52,154 nt of DNA, taken from contig JBJKXC010000010.1 of the NCBI GenBank assembly GCA_045561735.1, forward strand, positions 1 to 52,154, in the 5' to 3' direction. Positions 1 through 6,348 of this stretch are shown one piece after another. The DNA is from UBA3537 sp045561735 (GTDB lineage: Bacteria > Bacteroidota > Bacteroidia > Flavobacteriales > Flavobacteriaceae). Position numbers and translations under genes: made by a program. The notes below the pieces were generated by a model that was not told where the DNA came from, ran no database searches, and saw only the letters and a list, made by a program, of their open reading frames with translations. Numbering within the stretch: position 1 is the first letter of the stretch; each line of letters starts with the position of its first letter.

Positions 1-197
1 AGAAAGTGTTTCCAGAACTTGTATCAGAAAGCAATGGTGTTAAGTCGGTAAACTATCAAGGATTAGTGCCAGTACTTATCAATGCATTGAAAGAGCAAGA
101 TGCAAAGATGAATGAGCAACAGACAGAAATAGATACATACCGAGATGAAGTGTCTGAACTAAAAGAGATGGTTCAAGCATTAGTATCAAGAGAATAA
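1..197 (+). CDS. C-terminal end of tail-fibre / endosialidase-chaperone-like protein (5' truncated by window)
   Basis: The frame is open at the left edge of the window, so only the last ~65 residues are visible. The GTG at position 6 is an internal valine rather than a start. The tail reads KVFPELVSE...VNYQGLVPVLINALKEQ and then a charged coiled coil (NEQQTEIDTYRDEVSELKEMV). This resembles the end of S74/endosialidase-chaperone intramolecular domains, which trimerise and cleave themselves from secreted fibre-like proteins common in Flavobacteriia. The coiled-coil end fits the trimer stalk of that family. The bulk of the protein and its function are outside the window. Assignment rests on the short motif and so is moderate. 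Confidence 0.6.
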   Translation, partial: KVFPELVSESNGVKSVNYQGLVPVLINALKEQDAKMNEQQTEIDTYRDEVSELKEMVQALVSRE

Positions 198-222
198 ATA
201 CCTCAACCAACTTAATTAAAAT

Positions 223-708
223 ATGAAAAAACATTACTTACTCTCCGCTTTATTAATCTTCGCTTGTTCAAGTGATGATAGTTCTAATGATGATTCTATT
301 GAAGGAATTTGGTATTTAGTTTCTTCAACTGTTGATGGTGAAATACAAGAACTCGATTCTTGCGAATTAGAAAGTTATCTTGACATATCTATGGATAGTT
401 TAAGTGAAAATATTAGTTTAAATAATGCGCCAGAAGCTAATTTGGAGTTTGATGGAACTTCAATGTTATATTGGTATACTTGTGAAAATCCAAGTTATAA
501 TGGAAGATATTTGATTAAAAGCACAACTAATCCAAATATGTATGACTTTTGGTTTGAAACATTAACTTTAACGCAAGATGGTACTATTGGAGCTGTAGGA
601 TTACCTAATGTAGCTGAAGTTAATGGAAACACATTAATATTATCGGCTATGGATACTCCATTCTCTGAAGAATTGTCTGAAACTATATTAATATTTGAAA
701 AGAATTAA
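223..708 (+). CDS. Lipocalin-like lipoprotein, unknown function
   Basis: 161 residues with a clear lipoprotein signal: a KK start, a hydrophobic stretch and the lipobox IFAC with Cys15. A Ser/Asp-rich linker (SSDDSSNDD) follows, typical of surface-exposed Bacteroidota lipoproteins. The mature part opens with SIEGIWYLVSST, the G-x-W strand start seen in lipocalin-like (DUF) lipoproteins of this phylum, and contains two further cysteines (SCELES and YTCENPS) that could pair. It lies 25 nt after the tail-fibre-like gene and 12 nt before the next lipoprotein, so co-transcription is likely. The gene is noticeably AT-rich. No catalytic motif is visible; binding of a small ligand is only a guess from the fold. 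Confidence 0.65.
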   Translation: MKKHYLLSALLIFACSSDDSSNDDSIEGIWYLVSSTVDGEIQELDSCELESYLDISMDSLSENISLNNAPEANLEFDGTSMLYWYTCENPSYNGRYLIKSTTNPNMYDFWFETLTLTQDGTIGAVGLPNVAEVNGNTLILSAMDTPFSEELSETILIFEKN

Positions 709-720
709 AAAACTAACTAA

Positions 721-1452
721 ATGAAAAAACTACTCTTGCTATACCCTTTATTTATCTTCGCTTGTAGTAGCGTTAGTGAAAGGAATGATGATATTATAAA
801 TCCAAATAATTCATCGGCGATAAAAATAATGCCTCTTGGTGCTTCAAGGGTTGAGGGAGGAAGACCTAATCATGAAAGCTATCGTTTTTATCTTTGGAAA
901 AACCTAAAAGAAACTAATTTTGTTTTTGATTTCGTAGGCACACAGTATGATGGGGCTACTTATCCATCTTTCAATGGAGAAGATTTTGATGCTGATCACG
1001 AAGGTCGAGGGGGGTGGACTTCGGGAGATATTTTAGATGGACTTGAGGACTGGCTTGATCAATTAGAAGCTCCTAATATTGTTTTGATAAGCTCTCCAGG
1101 GGGGAACGATGGTTTGGAGGGTTTGTCCTTTTCTCAGGCTGTTTCAAATATTAATTTGATTGTTGATGTTCTACAAGAAAAAAACCCAAGTGTTACAATT
1201 ATCATTGAACAGATGGCTCCCGCTCGTTCTGATATAATGACCAATGAGCTAACCAATTTCTTTTATCAAATGCATCACGAGGTTTTAAATATATCAACCA
1301 ATAAATCGACTGCCTCCTCAAATGTTATCCCGGTTAATATGAATACAGGATTTACTGATAACTTCCTCGCAGATGATGTTCATTACAATATTGAGGGTGC
1401 AAAATTTATTGCTGAAAGATATTTAGAAATATTTTTAAATGAAATAATTTAA
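721..1452 (+). CDS. SGNH/GDSL-type hydrolase lipoprotein
   Basis: 243 residues with a type II signal (IFAC, Cys15). The mature domain carries SGNH-hydrolase blocks in order. Block I is IMPLGASRVEGG, where the nucleophile Ser is kept but the canonical Asp of GDS is Ala. Block III is PGGNDGLEG (the Gly/Asn oxyanion residues). Block V is DDVHYNIEGAKF, with the Asp-x-x-His catalytic pair. A conserved-looking stretch, HEGRGGWTSG, lies between blocks I and III. The predicted role is a cell-surface esterase or carbohydrate deacetylase of unknown substrate. It has the same leader style and lies 12 nt after the preceding lipoprotein, so the two probably form one transcript. The GAS variant of block I may be a subfamily trait rather than a defect, since all other blocks are intact. 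Confidence 0.82.
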   Translation: MKKLLLLYPLFIFACSSVSERNDDIINPNNSSAIKIMPLGASRVEGGRPNHESYRFYLWKNLKETNFVFDFVGTQYDGATYPSFNGEDFDADHEGRGGWTSGDILDGLEDWLDQLEAPNIVLISSPGGNDGLEGLSFSQAVSNINLIVDVLQEKNPSVTIIIEQMAPARSDIMTNELTNFFYQMHHEVLNISTNKSTASSNVIPVNMNTGFTDNFLADDVHYNIEGAKFIAERYLEIFLNEII

Positions 1453-1457
1453 TCTAT

Positions 1458-1532
1458 AAAAAATTACTTTTATTTAATGCTTTATTATTCGCTTGTAATA
1501 GTGATGATAGTTAGGATAGTAATTCTCAGTAA
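1458..1532 (+). pseudogene. Remnant of a third lipoprotein leader
   Basis: Six nucleotides after the SGNH gene the frame from 1458 reads KKLLLFNALLFACNSDDS, then a TAG at 1512-1514, then DSNSQ and a second stop (TAA 1530-1532). This is a near-complete lipoprotein signal (hydrophobic core, FAC lipobox, Ser/Asp linker) closely resembling the leaders at 223 and 721. It has no ATG in front: the codons before KK are ATC TAT. Start loss plus two stops indicate a decayed copy, probably of a tandemly duplicated lipoprotein gene. It is much too short to encode a functional product. Confidence 0.6.
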
Positions 1533-1621
1533 TTATTTCAAATAACCCAAAGCTAATTGAACTAATTAAAACTTTTCTTAACTTGTTGGAATAAAATAAA
1601 TCAAGTGAAAATTATATAAAA

Positions 1622-1750
1622 ATGAGCAGCAAATTTTTTGGAAACAAAAACGTAAAACAAAACGATAGTAAAAAGGGAGGTAAATCAAAATTTAATAATC
1701 AGGATAAAAGAAAAAACACGGCGGTTAGAAAAGCCGGGCGGGGGAAATAA
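1622..1750 (+). CDS. Small basic conserved protein (42 aa)
   Basis: ATG at 1622 opens a 42-residue frame: MSSKFFGNKNVKQND, then a Lys/Gly/Asn-rich middle, ending KNTAVRKAGRGK. It is strongly basic, has no hydrophobic segment, and is probably intrinsically disordered. Small flavobacterial proteins with a Lys-rich body and a C-terminal (K/R)-x-GRGK end are familiar to me, which favours a real gene over a chance frame. A nucleic-acid or ribosome-associated role would fit the charge but is inference only. It is too short to be found by ordinary gene-length cutoffs. No terminator is visible directly after it. Confidence 0.55.
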   Translation: MSSKFFGNKNVKQNDSKKGGKSKFNNQDKRKNTAVRKAGRGK

Positions 1751-1990
1751 GTAATTATTTTGCTTTGTGGGGTTAGCGAAACGTGGGCTACCTGTTTTTG
1801 AAAAACAAATATAAAGAAGGGGTTACACGTGTTACAATAAATATTAAAAATTGCTCTATGCACTTTTTTGATTTTATAGTTTTTATTATAGTGTTACCTT
1901 AGATTGGCAGATCCTTTTTTTTAAAATAAAAAGGCACCATAAATAGTGCCTTTAAATTGGAAATCTAACTACCACTAGAGACCTTTTGAA
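1751..1990. other. Intergenic stretch between converging genes
   Basis: A 240-nt non-coding stretch between the small basic protein (plus) and an NTF2-like lipoprotein (minus). It contains the hairpin described separately at 1922-1953 and an ACACGTGT octamer palindrome near 1830 of no known meaning. I see no frame or RNA gene in it. Confidence 0.5.
1922..1953 (-). terminator. Hairpin terminator of the minus-strand NTF2-like lipoprotein
   Basis: The stem AAAGGCAC (1930-1937) pairs with GTGCCTTT (1946-1953) across an 8-nt loop. Read on the minus strand it is followed by a T-rich run (positions 1929 down to 1918). It lies about 38 nt beyond the stop of the gene ending at 1991. Confidence 0.7.
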
Positions 1991-2488
1991 CTATTCTTTA
2001 GGCTCATCAGATGGTGCTGCGAGGTAATTCATCATACCCCCTAAGTCGAACCAATCGCCACCACCAGAGATTTTACCATCCACAAATGCAAAAGAATGGT
2101 ACGCTGTTAACTCAACAGATTTCCCAGTTGCAACATGGTCTGCGGTCCATGTCCCATAGGTTCTTGTACTGCCGTCAAATAAGCCTGTTTCAGGATCGAC
2201 GCCGGGCAGCCAATAATCTGCTGTATAATTCATATTATCAAATTCAGTTTGGTAGTTTATAATAGCTGTCTTAAATGTTTCTAAGTCAGCCATGTCAGAA
2301 CCATATACAGGCATATGCCACTCTATTTCGCTGTGTAAAAGGTCAAACATCGCCTCTGGCTTTTCAGCTTGGTGCAGCTCAAAATATTTTTGTGCCGTGG
2401 CAGTGTTTGCTTCATAATCAGGATGGTTCACATTATTACAGGAAGCAACCAAGAAACAAATTGTAAGTAATTTAATCGTTTTTATCAT
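1991..2488 (-). CDS. NTF2/SnoaL-like lipoprotein
   Basis: 165 residues when started at the ATG at 2488 (MIKTIKLL). This places a proper lipoprotein signal (VASC, Cys17) at the N-terminus; the longer frame adds nine hydrophobic residues upstream and spoils it. The mature protein has the SnoaL/NTF2 cone-fold pattern: an opening helix (TATAQKYFELHQAEKPEAMFDLL), EIEWHMPVYGS, a LETFKTAI helix and closing strands (VELTAYHSFAFVDGKISGGGDWFDLGGM). Catalytic function is unknown; the fold hosts isomerases, cyclases and ligand-binding proteins. It is one of four such lipoproteins in the first 9.3 kb. The gene is monocistronic between a hairpin terminator and a divergent OsmC gene. Confidence 0.75.
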   Translation of the reverse strand: MIKTIKLLTICFLVASCNNVNHPDYEANTATAQKYFELHQAEKPEAMFDLLHSEIEWHMPVYGSDMADLETFKTAIINYQTEFDNMNYTADYWLPGVDPETGLFDGSTRTYGTWTADHVATGKSVELTAYHSFAFVDGKISGGGDWFDLGGMMNYLAAPSDEPKE

Positions 2489-2627
2489 GATATAAATTTT
2501 AATTATTATGGCCACAATATAACAAAAAGCTTGTTTCTAAAAGCAATTTTATTTTGGCAAATTACACAACCTCTTTTTTCTAAAATTGAATATTCTATTT
2601 TTTGTATTTTTAGCAAAATTTTTGACA

Positions 2628-3053
2628 ATGGAAAGAAAAGTAAATGCAGTCTGGAGCGGAAGCGGTACAGACGGCACAGGGATTTTAAACGCACAAAGTG
2701 GAGCGTTCAACAACATGCCTTATAGTTTTAAAACCCGATTTAAAAATAATGATGGTAAACTTGGTACAAACCCAGAGGAATTAATCGCCGCAGCTCTGGC
2801 GGGGTGTTTCAATATGAAACTGAGTTTTGTTTTGAATGACGCGGGTTTCAAACCTGAGATATTAGAAACAGATGCAGTGTTAATATTTGAAGAAGGTGTG
2901 GTCACCAACATAGCTTTAAACTTAAATGCAAAAGTGGCGGACATCGACCTAGAAAAATTTAAAACATTGGCCAATGAGGCCAAAAATAATTGTCCAATTT
3001 CAGGAGCCTTAAATTGCAACATCACTCTAGAAGCCAATTTGGGCCAGTTATAG
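2628..3053 (+). CDS. OsmC family peroxide-reductase-like protein
   Basis: 141 residues from the ATG at 2628 (MERKVNAVWSGSG). The two family cysteines are present in their usual settings: ELIAAALAGCFNM, on the long central helix, and NNCPISGAL near the C-terminus. OsmC/Ohr proteins are cytoplasmic homodimeric thiol peroxidases that reduce organic hydroperoxides, with these two cysteines forming the catalytic pair. The length matches the OsmC branch. A frame extends 14 residues upstream, but that stretch overlaps a likely -7 element (TATTTTTA, 2605-2612, with a TTG 16 nt before it), so 2628 is the better start. The gene stands alone and is divergent from the NTF2-like lipoprotein. Confidence 0.9.
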   Translation: MERKVNAVWSGSGTDGTGILNAQSGAFNNMPYSFKTRFKNNDGKLGTNPEELIAAALAGCFNMKLSFVLNDAGFKPEILETDAVLIFEEGVVTNIALNLNAKVADIDLEKFKTLANEAKNNCPISGALNCNITLEANLGQL

Positions 3054-3054
3054 C

Positions 3055-3107
3055 AAATCTTTAAAAGAAGGGATTTTAAATCCTTAATGGCAAATTTTTA
3101 AAGATTT
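3055..3107 (+). repeat. 12-bp perfect inverted repeat with nested stem after osmC
   Basis: AAATCTTTAAAA (3055-3066) is exactly repeated in inverse at 3096-3107. A second, bulged stem (AAGGGATTT / AAATCCTT, about 3068-3085) lies in the loop. It starts 1 nt after the OsmC stop. The structure may end or stabilise the osmC mRNA; it lacks the GC core and clean U-run of a textbook terminator. Confidence 0.5.
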
Positions 3108-3194
3108 CTAAAAACAAGTCCAGCTATTAATTTATATAAAATTTAACAGATTTGCATAAGTTAATGAATATAATTGCATTATAAATTCAATCAT

Positions 3195-3371
3195 ATGCAA
3201 TTATTTAAGACTTTCTTTGCCAAATGGTATCCTGTAATCCTCGCATTTATCTGTCTGTTATATTCTGTTGGGCTTGGCCTTTTAGGTCGTACTGACGAAG
3301 CGATTTATACCGCGCATTGGCCAGGAACCATTTTATTATTTGCTTTAACCATTAGACAAAGGAGAAACTAA
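3195..3371 (+). CDS. Small membrane protein (58 aa)
   Basis: The frame can begin at 3174 or at the ATG at 3195 (MQLFKTFFAKWYPVILAFICLL). I chose 3195 because the extra seven residues run into a TATAATTG hexamer-like promoter element just upstream. One or two hydrophobic segments (WYPVILAFICLLYSVGLGLL and a weaker GTILLFALTI) end in a basic tail, RQRRN, suggesting an inner-membrane protein with its C-terminus in the cytoplasm. The stop shares its last base with the start of the next small gene (TAATG), so the two are translationally coupled. No family is recognised. Confidence 0.55.
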   Translation: MQLFKTFFAKWYPVILAFICLLYSVGLGLLGRTDEAIYTAHWPGTILLFALTIRQRRN

Positions 3372-3547
3372 TGGGGTTAGCTATGTTTATCATCGGTTTT
3401 ATAATCTTTGTCATTTATGTTTATTTTTTGATATGGAATGTGTTTCACAGTAGCAAAAAGCAAAGAGAAGAGAATTATTACAGTAAGGATCACGATGTTT
3501 TAGACACTGATGGTATGGGTGACTTCAGTCGTTTCCCAAAAGATTAA
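3371..3547 (+). CDS. Small membrane protein coupled to the preceding gene (58 aa)
   Basis: ATG at 3371 overlaps the preceding TAA in a TAATG junction. The 58-residue product has one N-terminal transmembrane helix (MFIIGFIIFVIYVYFLIW). A cytoplasmic, charged tail (SSKKQREENYYSKD) follows, ending in an acidic, aromatic segment (DTDGMGDFSRFPKD). The single-helix anchor with a soluble tail resembles small accessory subunits of membrane complexes, but no family can be named. The overlap with the upstream gene argues that both are real and made together. Confidence 0.55.
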   Translation: MGLAMFIIGFIIFVIYVYFLIWNVFHSSKKQREENYYSKDHDVLDTDGMGDFSRFPKD

Positions 3548-3572
3548 CCCGCTTCATCTAATCAAACAACTT

Positions 3573-4097
3573 CTACATCAATCCTAACTGTGTGTAAAAG
3601 TCTAACAAATCCATAAAATCCTGCTCTGCGGCAATTCTGCCTGCTTTCATTTTGACCAGGGTAACGCCAGAAATATCCACGCGCTTGCCGGTGGCGGGCA
3701 CACCAAAAAAATCACCGTCGTGGGTACCTTTAAAATTCCAGTGTTTAACAATTTTGTCGCCTTGTCCAAAGGCATCAACGATTGTAAATTCTGCATCTGA
3801 GAAACCAGTAAGATAGTTATTATAATAGTTTTTGAAATTTTCAAGCCCAACTATATCACCTGTTGAAGTGCCCACTGCAGTCACATTTTCGTCAAAAGAA
3901 TCTGAGTTTATCAAAGCAATTTGACGGCCATTAATTACTTTATCCCAAACTGCCTCATACATGCTCAGATTTTCTTCCAGTTGGACCTGATTGGCCTCTA
4001 ATTGCAGCTGTGTGTCTGATGGTTTTTGATTACAGCTAGTTAAGCTTAAAACCAAAAATAAGCTAGCGTATTTAATTGTTTTTTGTATTAGTGTCAT
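3573..4097 (-). CDS. SnoaL-like ester-cyclase-family lipoprotein
   Basis: 174 residues from the ATG at 4097 (MTLIQKTIKYASL), which gives a clean lipobox (LTSC, Cys22); the longer upstream frame crosses the promoter region. The mature domain has the SnoaL/ester-cyclase layout: a helix YEAVWDKVINGRQIALINSD, the strand NVTAVG, GLENFKNYYNNYL, VDAFGQGDKIVKHWNFKGTH, the conserved FFGVPATGKRVDISG, and a final EQDFMDLLDFYTQLGL. Polyketide-cyclase relatives are intracellular enzymes; a lipidated version is more likely periplasmic or surface-bound with an unknown ligand. It is divergent from the PH-domain pair across only 37 nt, and a minus-strand promoter can be read there. Confidence 0.8.
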   Translation of the reverse strand: MTLIQKTIKYASLFLVLSLTSCNQKPSDTQLQLEANQVQLEENLSMYEAVWDKVINGRQIALINSDSFDENVTAVGTSTGDIVGLENFKNYYNNYLTGFSDAEFTIVDAFGQGDKIVKHWNFKGTHDGDFFGVPATGKRVDISGVTLVKMKAGRIAAEQDFMDLLDFYTQLGLM

Positions 4098-4112
4098 GAT
4101 TTTTTTATTTCT

Positions 4113-4144
4113 TAAATTTATAAAAAATTTGCGAATGAAAACAA
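4113..4144 (-). promoter_or_regulatory. Candidate promoter of the ester-cyclase-like gene with palindromic -7 element
   Basis: On the minus strand TTG (4144-4142) is followed after 21 nt by TAAATTTA (4120-4113), a one-mismatch match to the Bacteroidota -7 consensus TAnnTTTG with correct spacing. The octamer is its own reverse complement and lies in the 37-nt gap between divergent starts, so it could also serve the plus-strand gene starting at 4135. Confidence 0.5.
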
Positions 4145-4659
4145 CTTTTGAAAACAATAAAATTTTAGCTCAAGACCTTCCTAGCTATGAGGATGTTTCT
4201 GCCACAATCTTAGATGAAAAGTATTATTGCGTTGTGCTTATAAGCACATTTATTGTGTTTTCCTTTATTACGGTTGGGCTAATGCTATGTTTTTGTTTTT
4301 TTGATTTCATGGAATCCATAACCAATAAAAAAATCACATCGGTAGCTTACTTTTCATTGTGGGGGCTTTATTTTTTGTATTCGTGGGTTGGATTTAAAAG
4401 AAAAAGTTACTGCTACAGAACTCATGATATAATTTATAACTTTGGTGTTTTTCACAAGACAACTGTCCTGATTCCATTTAATCGCATCCAACACATTGCC
4501 TTACACCAAGGCTTGTTTTCAAGAAAATTTGAGTTGGCCTCACTTCAATTTTATACTGCTGGAGGAAACACTACTGACATAAGTATTCCGGGGATTCCGT
4601 TGGAAATAGCCAAAAGCTTTAAAGAAATAATTTCAAATAAGATTCAAGAATTACCCTAA
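4135..4659 (+). CDS. Bacterial PH-domain (bPH2, YdbS-type) membrane protein
   Basis: 174 residues from ATG 4135. A short cytoplasmic N-terminus (QDLPSYEDVSATILDEKYY) precedes two transmembrane helices (about residues 33-57 and 70-88), then a bPH2 domain. The domain is recognisable from SYCYRTHDIIYNFGVFHKTTVLIPFNRIQHIALHQG, where the basic-Tyr-Arg-x-x-Asp opening and PFNRIQHI strand are family hallmarks, and from QFYTAGGNTTDISIPGIP. It matches the smaller member of the YdbS/YdbT pair found in many bacteria, where the products are linked to membrane stress and antibiotic tolerance, though the mechanism is poorly defined. The YdbT-type partner follows 12 nt downstream in the same frame. Confidence 0.85.
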   Translation: MKTTFENNKILAQDLPSYEDVSATILDEKYYCVVLISTFIVFSFITVGLMLCFCFFDFMESITNKKITSVAYFSLWGLYFLYSWVGFKRKSYCYRTHDIIYNFGVFHKTTVLIPFNRIQHIALHQGLFSRKFELASLQFYTAGGNTTDISIPGIPLEIAKSFKEIISNKIQELP

Positions 4660-4671
4660 AAAATACGCTTT

Positions 4672-6162
4672 TTGGACCCATTAATCATTCAGAAATTTAC
4701 ATCCTTTCAAAAACAATCTGCGGTTGGATCGGTCGTCCTATTTTTTCAATCTATGCGAAAAAATAGTTACAATTTTATCTATCTTTTATTCCCCGCCATT
4801 AAAGGAAATGTTAAAATCTCTATCTTTCTTTTCTTGGGTTTCATTGCATTAATTGCGCTCTTTGCCTACACAAAGTACTATTATTTTAAATATAAGTTTG
4901 ACTTTGAGAATTCAGCCTTTGTAATCCACAAGGGCTTTTTAGAAAAAACAAACTTGAGCATCCCTTTTGAGAAAATTCAACAAATAAACATAAACCAAAA
5001 TTTAATTCATAAACTATTTAACCTTTATGAAATACAAATGGATACTGCCGGTTCCAGCAGTACTGAAGTAGATATTAAGGCGGTATCTAAATCGGCCGCA
5101 AAAGATTTTAAAATCATAGCTGAAGAAATAAAAAAATTAAGCTTATCAGCCACAGACTCGAGGCCGCAAAATATAACAGAGGCCTCTTTTGAAATAGCCC
5201 TTAAAACTCTGGTTAAAACTGGATTAACCACCCGCTATTTTGAAACCTTGAGTTTAATTATTGGCGGGCTATTTCTAGGCCTTCAATTACTTGAAGATTA
5301 TGAGCTTAGTTTTGCTTCTGATCTAACGGACATTGCAAAAGACACCGACTACAGCTATAGGTTGGTTGCCTGCTTGGTTTTAGGGGTTATAGTCACAGTT
5401 CTTTTGATCAACCTTATCACTACTGTTGTCAAATTTTACAAATACAAAGCCTCTAGAAGTGCAAAAAATTTAGAAATTAAATATGGTCTGATTCAAACTA
5501 AATCGGTGCTGTTGTCCTCTCAGAAGGTTCAACAGTTTAAAACAACTCAAAATTGGCTTCAGAAACTGTTCAAAATTATTGATATAAAAATCACCCAAGC
5601 TTCCAGTGAGGTTTCGTCAACAAAGGGTATTCGAAGTAACGTGAAGGTGCCGGGTTGTACCATGGCTCAAAAGCGGGTTTTATTCGATTTTATTTATGGC
5701 AAAGTAATTGGGGAAGAAATTGTCTTGAGGCCGAACCTTAGGAAATTCATCATTAATTTTATGTTTTTTAGCCTTCTGCCCTCGTTAGGCTTTCTTCTGA
5801 TACATTTTAATGTTGAATTTTTTAAAGGCTACTACTGGCGTCTTTTAGTGGTTTTCTTTTTTATTTTTACATTGTATACAACTTGGCGATGTTATAAAAA
5901 CAACACCCTTTTTATTTCAAAAAACTTCATCCGCTTTCAATCTGGATTCTGGGATGTTACAACAAAATACGTAGAGCATTATAAAATTCAATCGGTAATT
6001 ATATCCCAACCTATTTGGTATAAAAATTCAAATTTAGGGGACATTTCAATTTTCACCGCCGGTGGCCAAATCAGGGTTCGCACATATAATTATAGGGCCT
6101 TAAAATTAATTCTTAACAATCTCCTTTTTAATATTGAAACTTCCAGTCGAAAATGGATGTAG
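4672..6162 (+). CDS. PH-domain membrane protein, YdbT-type (multiple bPH2 domains)
   Basis: 496 residues from a TTG at 4672. No ATG lies near, and the opening IIQKFTSFQKQSAVGSVV matches the (F-x-x-Q-S) opening expected for this family. It has three repeats of two transmembrane helices plus a bPH2 domain. The PH cores are FVIHKGFLEKTNLSIPFEKIQQININ (~80-105), LEIKYGLIQTKSVLLSSQKVQQFKTTQ (~265-290) and FIRFQSGFWDVTTKYVEHYKIQSVII (~420-447); the first and third also have the TAG/TAGG strand. It completes the YdbS/YdbT pair with the gene at 4135. Both lie in the same reading frame, separated by a single stop at 4657-4659. A role in envelope or membrane homeostasis is inferred from the family. Confidence 0.82.
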   Translation: MDPLIIQKFTSFQKQSAVGSVVLFFQSMRKNSYNFIYLLFPAIKGNVKISIFLFLGFIALIALFAYTKYYYFKYKFDFENSAFVIHKGFLEKTNLSIPFEKIQQININQNLIHKLFNLYEIQMDTAGSSSTEVDIKAVSKSAAKDFKIIAEEIKKLSLSATDSRPQNITEASFEIALKTLVKTGLTTRYFETLSLIIGGLFLGLQLLEDYELSFASDLTDIAKDTDYSYRLVACLVLGVIVTVLLINLITTVVKFYKYKASRSAKNLEIKYGLIQTKSVLLSSQKVQQFKTTQNWLQKLFKIIDIKITQASSEVSSTKGIRSNVKVPGCTMAQKRVLFDFIYGKVIGEEIVLRPNLRKFIINFMFFSLLPSLGFLLIHFNVEFFKGYYWRLLVVFFFIFTLYTTWRCYKNNTLFISKNFIRFQSGFWDVTTKYVEHYKIQSVIISQPIWYKNSNLGDISIFTAGGQIRVRTYNYRALKLILNNLLFNIETSSRKWM

Positions 6163-6232
6163 GTTTTGATTAACTTATGTGCTGATGTTTTAAGTCTACA
6201 TTTTTTTTTATCTTTAGATAAATCATTTTCTT

Positions 6233-6331
6233 ATGGATGCCAATAAAATTGTGCTTTATTTTTCAGTTTTTGTAATTGCGTGCGTTTTTGTCTGGGTTTG
6301 GGTTCTTGCGAGACAGATGGATGAAGCTTAA
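6233..6331 (+). CDS. Possible single-helix micropeptide (32 aa)
   Basis: An ATG at 6233 opens a 32-residue frame: MDANKIVLYF, then SVFVIACVFVWVWVLA and RQMDEA. One strongly hydrophobic helix is flanked by an Asp/Lys head and an Arg-Gln-x-Asp-Glu tail, the usual shape of a genuine membrane micropeptide. A TATCTTTA hexamer-like -7 element (about 6210-6217) sits 16 nt upstream. It ends 17 nt before the M20 hydrolase start, so they may share a transcript. No family is recognised; chance cannot be excluded at this length. Confidence 0.4.
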   Translation: MDANKIVLYFSVFVIACVFVWVWVLARQMDEA

Positions 6332-6348
6332 CCTCCAAAACTTTTACT

